Source of the DNA: an uncultured Collinsella sp.
GTDB lineage: Bacteria > Actinomycetota > Coriobacteriia > Coriobacteriales > Coriobacteriaceae
Length of the DNA: 36,406 bases
Direction of reading: 5' to 3'
Assembly (NCBI GenBank): GCA_958427355.1
Contig: CAUACA010000020.1
Coordinates: 1-36,406 of the forward strand
In this document: positions 32,336-36,406 of the stretch, in pieces
How positions within the stretch are numbered: position 1 is the first letter of the stretch
How the letters are laid out: each line of letters begins with the position of its first letter
Program-made: the position numbers and the translations under genes
The notes under the pieces: generated by a model
What the model was told of the DNA's origin: nothing
What the model saw: only the letters and a program-made list of their open reading frames with translations
Databases searched by the model: none

Positions 32336-32371
32336 GCGCAGTGACCTGTTGTAAGGTAGCTGCGCTCTTTT
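32336..32371 (+). terminator. Hairpin terminator between ptsH and ptsI
   Basis: GCGCAG (32336-32341) pairs with CTGCGC (32360-32365), with a further ACC/GGT pairing inside, followed by TCTTTT. It may reduce read-through so that HPr exceeds EI. Confidence 0.6.
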
Positions 32372-32398
32372 GTCATGGATATGGCAAAACGCTTTATC
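32370..32398 (+). promoter_or_regulatory. Candidate ptsI promoter
   Basis: TTGTCA (32370-32375) and TTTATC (32393-32398) are 17 bases apart, directly after the terminator T-run and about 25 bases before ptsI. Confidence 0.5.
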
Positions 32399-32423
32399 AC
32401 ATGACACGGAGAGAGGAATGGGA

Positions 32424-34127
32424 ATGTATCAGGGAGTCAACGCTTCCGAGGGCATCGGTATCGGCACCGTCATGGTCGCCGTCGATCCCGACTTGACGTT
32501 TGAGCCGCACGAGGTTGCAGATTCGGCAGCAGAGAAGGAGCGCTATCAGTCCGCTCTTTCGGTCTTCTGCGAGAAGACCCAGGCTCAGGCCGACCACATG
32601 AAGGAGACGGTGGGCGAGGCCGAGGCCGAGATCATGAGCGGACACATTGTCCTGGCTCAGGACCCGGGCATGACCGACGCCATCAACGCCGCCATTGACG
32701 GCGGCACCTGCGCCGAGCAGGCGCTCATGGACACCTCGACCATGTTCGAGAACATGTTCCTGTCCATGGACGACGAGATGTTCCGTCTGCGCGCGGCCGA
32801 CATCGCCGACATCCGCACCGGTATTCTGGCCGAGCTGCTGGGCAAGGAGGTCGTCGACCTCTCCGTCCTGCCCGAGAACACCGTCGTTGTCGTGCACGAC
32901 CTCACGCCGTCCATGACCGCCACGATCGATAAGGCCCACGTTGCCGGTATCGTCACCGAGACCGGTGGCCGCACGTCGCACTCCGCGATCATCGCGCGCG
33001 CCCTTGAGATTCCGGCTGTCCTTTCGGTTTCCAACAGCTGCACCGCGCTGCGCAACGGTATGACCGTTGTCGTCGACGGCGGCAAGGGTATCGTTGAGGC
33101 CGATCCCGACGAGGAGACGCTCGCTGCCTACACCGCCAAGGCCGAGGCCTTCGCTGCCGAGAAGGCAGCCCTCGAGGCCTTCCGTGGCAAGCCGTCCGTG
33201 ACTGCCGATGGCATCAAGAAGATCATCGCCTGCAACATCGGTAACCCCGATGACGTGCCCAACGCGCTCGATCACGACGCCGAGGCCATCGGTCTGTTCC
33301 GCTCCGAGTTCCTGTTCATGGACTCTGCTGAGCTTCCTTCCGAGGAGGAGCAGTTCAACGCCTACCGTAAGGTCGCCAGCGCGCTCAAGGGTGCTCCGGT
33401 CATCATCCGCACGCTCGATGTGGGTGGCGACAAGGAGATTCCGTATCTGCATATGGTCAAGGAAGACAACCCCTTCATGGGCTTCCGCGCCGTGCGTTAC
33501 TGCTTGGCCAATCCCGACCAGTACAAGGTCCAGCTCCGTGCTCTGCTGCGCGCTAGCGCCTTCGGTGACGTCAAGATCATGATCCCGCTCGTCACCTGCG
33601 TCGAGGAGGTCTTGGCTGTCAAGGAGCTCGTCGAGCAGTGCAAGGCCGAGCTGACCGAAGAGGGTCGCAAGTTCAACGAGAACATCGAGGTCGGCATCAT
33701 GGTCGAGACGCCCGCCGCTTCGCTGCTCGCAGACCGTCTGGCCGAGGTCGCCGACTTCTTCTCCATCGGCACCAACGACCTGATCGGCTACACCATGTGC
33801 GCCGACCGTGGCAACGACACCATCTCCAACCTGTACCAGGTGTACTATCCCGCCGTGCTCCGCTCGCTCAAGAACATCATCGAGAGCGGCGTGAAGGCCG
33901 GCATCATGGTCGGTATGTGCGGCGAGGCCGCTGCCGATCCGCTGCTCGAGCCGCTGCTGATCAGCTGGGGCCTGGAGGAGTTCTCGATGAGCGCTCCGTC
34001 GATCCTGCGCGCCCGCAAGACCATCAGCCAGTGGACCAAGGCCGAGTGCGACGAGCTCGCCGAGAAGGCGCTCGCCTGCAACACCGCCGCCGAGGTCAAG
34101 GCACTGCTCGAGTCCGCAGCTCGCTAA
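32424..34127 (+). CDS. ptsI: Phosphoenolpyruvate-protein phosphotransferase (PTS enzyme I)
   Basis: Enzyme I takes phosphate from PEP and passes it to HPr, the first step of all PTS uptake. The 567-residue protein has the N-terminal HPr-binding helical domain, the phosphorylated His at about 186 in TGGRTSHSAIIARAL, and the C-terminal PEP-binding barrel with the MVETPAA and FFSIGTNDLIGYTM motifs, then GMCGEAAAD. Length is normal. I chose ATG 32424 (MYQGVNASEGIGIG) because its N-terminus matches the family and GAGAGG is well spaced; ATG 32418 sits too close to that site. Confidence 0.96.
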   Translation: MYQGVNASEGIGIGTVMVAVDPDLTFEPHEVADSAAEKERYQSALSVFCEKTQAQADHMKETVGEAEAEIMSGHIVLAQDPGMTDAINAAIDGGTCAEQALMDTSTMFENMFLSMDDEMFRLRAADIADIRTGILAELLGKEVVDLSVLPENTVVVVHDLTPSMTATIDKAHVAGIVTETGGRTSHSAIIARALEIPAVLSVSNSCTALRNGMTVVVDGGKGIVEADPDEETLAAYTAKAEAFAAEKAALEAFRGKPSVTADGIKKIIACNIGNPDDVPNALDHDAEAIGLFRSEFLFMDSAELPSEEEQFNAYRKVASALKGAPVIIRTLDVGGDKEIPYLHMVKEDNPFMGFRAVRYCLANPDQYKVQLRALLRASAFGDVKIMIPLVTCVEEVLAVKELVEQCKAELTEEGRKFNENIEVGIMVETPAASLLADRLAEVADFFSIGTNDLIGYTMCADRGNDTISNLYQVYYPAVLRSLKNIIESGVKAGIMVGMCGEAAADPLLEPLLISWGLEEFSMSAPSILRARKTISQWTKAECDELAEKALACNTAAEVKALLESAAR

Positions 34128-34144
34128 TTTGGTATCAGAGGTAA

Positions 34145-34174
34145 CCGCGTGGTTGGAATGGGCCGGCCACGCGG
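34145..34174 (+). other. Hairpin between ptsI and the first PfkB gene
   Basis: CCGCGTGG (34145-34152) and CCACGCGG (34167-34174) form a perfect 8-base stem in the 74-base gap. No T-run follows, so it is more likely an mRNA processing or stability element than a terminator, and the kinase gene probably shares the ptsI transcript. Confidence 0.5.
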
Positions 34175-34201
34175 CCCTCACATATACAGGGGGTACTGTA
34201 A

Positions 34202-35134
34202 ATGTTCTACACGCTAACCGCTAACCCGGCTGTCGACATGACGGTTTCGAGCTCTCCGCTCGAGCCCGACGAGAACGTCCGCACCGGCTCGGCCAGCTAC
34301 ACGGCTAACGGCAAGGGCCTCGACGTGTCCTTCGCCTTTAAGAAGATGGGCGTCGACACCGTCGCGCTCGGCTTCTTCGCCGGCTTCACGGGCAAGTTTA
34401 TCGTCGAGGAGGTCATGAACCTGGGCTGCCTGTGCCGCCCGGTCTGGACCGACGGTATCACGCGCATCAACACCTACGTCAACGATGGCCAGCACGAGTA
34501 CGGCATCCTGAACCCCGGCGCTCCTATTACGCCGCAGCACCAGGAGGAGCTCTACAACATCCTGGACACCGCGGGCGATCTCGAGTGCCTGATCGTTTCC
34601 GGCTCCGTGCCTCCCAAAGCTACGCCCGACTTCCTGGCTCAGGTCATGGAGCACGCTCAGGCTCGTGGCGCCGACGTCGTCCTGGACCTGTCCTCCGACA
34701 AGCTCAAGGAGCTCGCTCACAAGAAGCCGCTGCTCATCAAGCCGAACCATCACGAGATGAAGGCCATCTTCGGCGTGCCGGTCGACACCGACGACGAGGT
34801 CCGCGTTGCCATGAAGATGGCTCACGACGCTGGCGTTCAGAACGTGCTGCTCACCCGTGGTAGCCGCGGCGACGCTTACTTCTCCAACGGCGAGGATATT
34901 TGGTACGCCAAGCGTGAGTTCAACATCAAGCTGGTTTCTTCTGTCTGCGCCGGCGACTGCACCCTCGCTGCGTTCCTGCACAAGTGGTACAGGGATCGCG
35001 ACAACGTCGAGGAGGCCATGAAGCTCGCTATGGCCACCGGCGCCAACGTTGCCGAGTCCGTCGGCATCGGCGACTTCGGTCACGTCGACGAGTACAGCAA
35101 GCGCGTTGCTGTCCGCAAGCTCGATCGTCAGTAA
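34202..35134 (+). CDS. PfkB family sugar kinase, 1-phosphofructokinase-like (first copy)
   Basis: A 310-residue ribokinase-fold enzyme of the FruK/LacC branch, which phosphorylates fructose 1-phosphate or tagatose 6-phosphate with ATP. The N-terminal motif MFYTLTANPAVD is typical of FruK. The substrate region is NGKGLDVS (36-43) in place of the usual GGKGINV. The catalytic loop reads VCAGDC, with the catalytic base D252; the first Gly of the standard GAGD is Cys 249. The context after fruA-ptsH-ptsI supports a FruK role, making fructose 1,6-bisphosphate. A G-run lies about 8 bases before the ATG. A second, similar gene follows after its terminator. Confidence 0.9.
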   Translation: MFYTLTANPAVDMTVSSSPLEPDENVRTGSASYTANGKGLDVSFAFKKMGVDTVALGFFAGFTGKFIVEEVMNLGCLCRPVWTDGITRINTYVNDGQHEYGILNPGAPITPQHQEELYNILDTAGDLECLIVSGSVPPKATPDFLAQVMEHAQARGADVVLDLSSDKLKELAHKKPLLIKPNHHEMKAIFGVPVDTDDEVRVAMKMAHDAGVQNVLLTRGSRGDAYFSNGEDIWYAKREFNIKLVSSVCAGDCTLAAFLHKWYRDRDNVEEAMKLAMATGANVAESVGIGDFGHVDEYSKRVAVRKLDRQ

Positions 35135-35162
35135 TCGAAACGCGACATATTCGTGCGCATGC

Positions 35163-35194
35163 GGCGCCCCGGTTTCGGCTGGGGCGCCTTTTTT
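35163..35194 (+). terminator. Intrinsic terminator after the first PfkB gene
   Basis: GGCGCCCC (35163-35170) and GGGGCGCC (35181-35188) pair perfectly, followed by six T residues. Confidence 0.92.
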
Positions 35195-35283
35195 GTTCCG
35201 TTATTGGAGAGAGATGCTCTGCCGTACTTCATCGCTTCCACACCGTTCACCGAGTTGTCCTAGCCTTTTACCGTTGGGTGGAA

Positions 35284-35289
35284 TATACT
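35284..35289 (+). promoter_or_regulatory. Candidate -10 for the second PfkB gene
   Basis: TATACT lies 35 bases before the start codon; a weak -35 (TAGCCT) is 17 bases upstream. Together with the preceding terminator it suggests separate transcription of the second copy. Confidence 0.45.
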
Positions 35290-35323
35290 TTCATTAACAC
35301 GTTACTTCGTGAAAGGAACATTC

Positions 35324-36256
35324 ATGATTTACACGCTCACTGCAAATCCCGCCATTGACTACAACATCGCCTGCGACGGCCTTGCTGCCAACACCGTCAC
35401 GCGTACCCGTAACGCCGTCTACACGCCCAACGGCAAGGGTCTCAACGTCTCGTTCACCCTCGATCACTACGGTGTCGACACCACGATCCTGGGCTTTTTC
35501 GCCGGCTTCTCGGGCGAGTTTATCGTTAAGGGCGCCGAGGCCCTGGGCGTGCCCGTCAAGCCCGTTTGGACCGACGGCATCACGCGCGTCAACGTGTTCC
35601 TCAATGCCGGACCCGACACCGAGTACAACATGGTCAACGCCGGTGCCGCCATCAACGAGGCCAACGAGCAGGAGATGTTTGAGCTCATCGATTCGCTCGA
35701 TGACATGACCTGCCTGGTCATCAGCGGCTCGCTGCCTCCCAACACTTCCGAGGGCTTCTTGGCCGAGGTCCTGCGCCGCGTCAAGGCCAAGGGGGCCGAG
35801 TTCGTCCTCGACATCTCGAGCCATCAGCTGGCAGACCTCATTGCCATGGAGCCGCTGCTGATCAAGCCCAATGACGACGAGCTGCTCGACATCTTTGGCA
35901 TTAAGGTGAGCGGTGGCGACGATGAGTCCGTCAAGGGCGCTATGGCCGAGCTGCACGCTAAGGGCGCCAAGAACGTGCTGCTGACCCTCGGTGGCGCCGG
36001 TGCGTACTTCTCCAACGGCGAGCACATCTGGTTTGCCAATCGCACCTTCGACGTCAAGCTGCTGTCGACGGTGTGCGCCGGCGATTCCTCGCTCGCTGCC
36101 TTCCTGTCCGTATGGCACGACGCTCCCGAGCGCGTCGAGGATGCCCTCCGTCTGTCGATGGCCACCGGCGCCAACGTGGTCGAGTGCCCGGGCCTGGGCG
36201 ACTTTGCCAAGGTGGACGAATATAAGAAGCACATCGAGGTTCGTCAGGTCTGCTAG
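35324..36256 (+). CDS. PfkB family sugar kinase, 1-phosphofructokinase-like (second copy)
   Basis: Also 310 residues, and similar to the preceding kinase along its whole length, so the pair arose by tandem duplication. It shares MIYTLTANPAID, NGKGLNVS (36-43), GFFAGFSG, PVWTDGITR and the catalytic loop VCAGDSSLAAF, with C251 and the base D254. Differences cluster at 11-35 and at 95-125, which in this family lie near the sugar site and lid, so the two copies may differ in substrate. The ATG at 35324 has AAAGGAA five bases upstream. It has its own promoter-like -10 and a terminator downstream. Confidence 0.9.
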   Translation: MIYTLTANPAIDYNIACDGLAANTVTRTRNAVYTPNGKGLNVSFTLDHYGVDTTILGFFAGFSGEFIVKGAEALGVPVKPVWTDGITRVNVFLNAGPDTEYNMVNAGAAINEANEQEMFELIDSLDDMTCLVISGSLPPNTSEGFLAEVLRRVKAKGAEFVLDISSHQLADLIAMEPLLIKPNDDELLDIFGIKVSGGDDESVKGAMAELHAKGAKNVLLTLGGAGAYFSNGEHIWFANRTFDVKLLSTVCAGDSSLAAFLSVWHDAPERVEDALRLSMATGANVVECPGLGDFAKVDEYKKHIEVRQVC

Positions 36257-36278
36257 CCGCATCGAAAAATCGCTGCCG

Positions 36279-36314
36279 AACACCCGCTTTGGATCTCCGA
36301 GGCGGGTGTTTTTT
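36279..36314. terminator. Intrinsic terminator after the second PfkB gene
   Basis: AACACCCGC (36279-36287) pairs with GCGGGTGTT (36302-36310), followed by TTTTTT on the plus strand. On the minus strand it is followed by ATTTTT-rich sequence, so it may also serve a convergent gene at the right edge. Confidence 0.88.
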
Positions 36315-36367
36315 GCTCGCTGAACGCATATGGCGTCTGCTGTCTCGTTTTAGGTTGATTTCCGATC

Positions 36368-36406
36368 TCAGCCGAACACATTGAGCAAATAGGCCGTTCC
36401 CGCACC
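36368..36406 (-). CDS. Possible C-terminal end of a minus-strand gene entering from the right edge
   Basis: Read on the minus strand the last 39 bases give GAGTAYLLNVFG and then a TGA stop, a plausible hydrophobic protein end. It would be convergent with the PfkB gene, and the shared terminator at 36279-36314 supports this. Only 12 residues are visible, so both existence and identity are uncertain. Confidence 0.35.
   Translation of the reverse strand, partial: GAGTAYLLNVFG

Noticed and set aside
32397..34181. 594-codon antisense open frame opposite ptsI
   Set aside because: Shadow of ptsI; no recognisable motifs or start site.
1..36406. CRISPR arrays, tRNA, rRNA, prophage or transposase genes
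   Set aside because: Looked for but not found: no regularly spaced repeats, no cloverleaf-like sequence noticed, and no mobile-element protein motifs.

Overview
The window is a high-GC bacterial chromosome segment made almost entirely of housekeeping genes, densely packed and mostly on the plus strand. The gene content (ileS with a T-box leader, lspA-rluD, a SigB/SigF-type sigma factor, alaS-ruvX-mltG-yqeG-aroK, efp-Asp23-nusB-xseB-tlyA-nadK-recN, and a fructose PTS locus with ptsH and ptsI), the strong Shine-Dalgarno sequences, the frequent GTG/TTG starts and the GC-rich codon use fit an actinobacterium of the class Coriobacteriia, most likely Collinsella or a close relative. This is inferred from gene content and composition, not from a marker-gene search.

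Layout. 1-1650: the start of a minus-strand gene leaving the left edge, a hairpin-rich spacer, and a minus-strand iron-dependent alcohol/glycerol dehydrogenase. 1750-4938: promoter, isoleucine T-box and ileS. 4939-5335: a 400-base spacer filled with nested palindromes. 5336-6948: lspA-rluD. 7031-10106: a membrane GT2 glycosyltransferase, a small prepilin peptidase and an HD-domain dGTPase-like protein. 10166-14774: rarA, then a tight group of DUF948 protein, RsbW-like protein, sigma factor and AI-2E family permease. 14781-15020: a small minus-strand membrane protein. 15215-21891: alaS, ruvX, mltG, a YqeG-type HAD phosphatase, aroK and a degenerate aroB homologue, with very short gaps or overlaps. 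22024-23154: an M24 aminopeptidase P-like enzyme. 23315-28409: efp, Asp23, nusB, xseB, tlyA, nadK and recN. 28469-36256: a divergent RpiR regulator, fructose PTS EIIBCA, HPr, enzyme I and two tandem PfkB sugar kinases. A probable gene end lies at the right edge on the minus strand.

How it works together. The right-hand locus encodes every step from PEP to fructose 1,6-bisphosphate: EI and HPr pass phosphate to the EIIBCA permease, which imports sugar as its 1-phosphate, and the PfkB kinases add the second phosphate. The RpiR protein is the likely local regulator. The sigma-factor group looks like a reduced stress regulon controller whose RsbW-like partner has lost the kinase signature.

The points most worth following are: the AroB homologue that has lost essentially all catalytic and zinc-binding motifs while staying in an aroK operon; the anti-sigma-like protein without a nucleotide-binding signature; dispersed palindromic elements (32-base arms at 31758-31888, 20-base arms at 5115-5170, and a pair of near-identical terminator-like hairpins at 518-558 and 8335-8373); and the shared Cys in the catalytic loop of both PfkB kinases. 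I saw no tRNA, rRNA, CRISPR array, transposase or phage gene.
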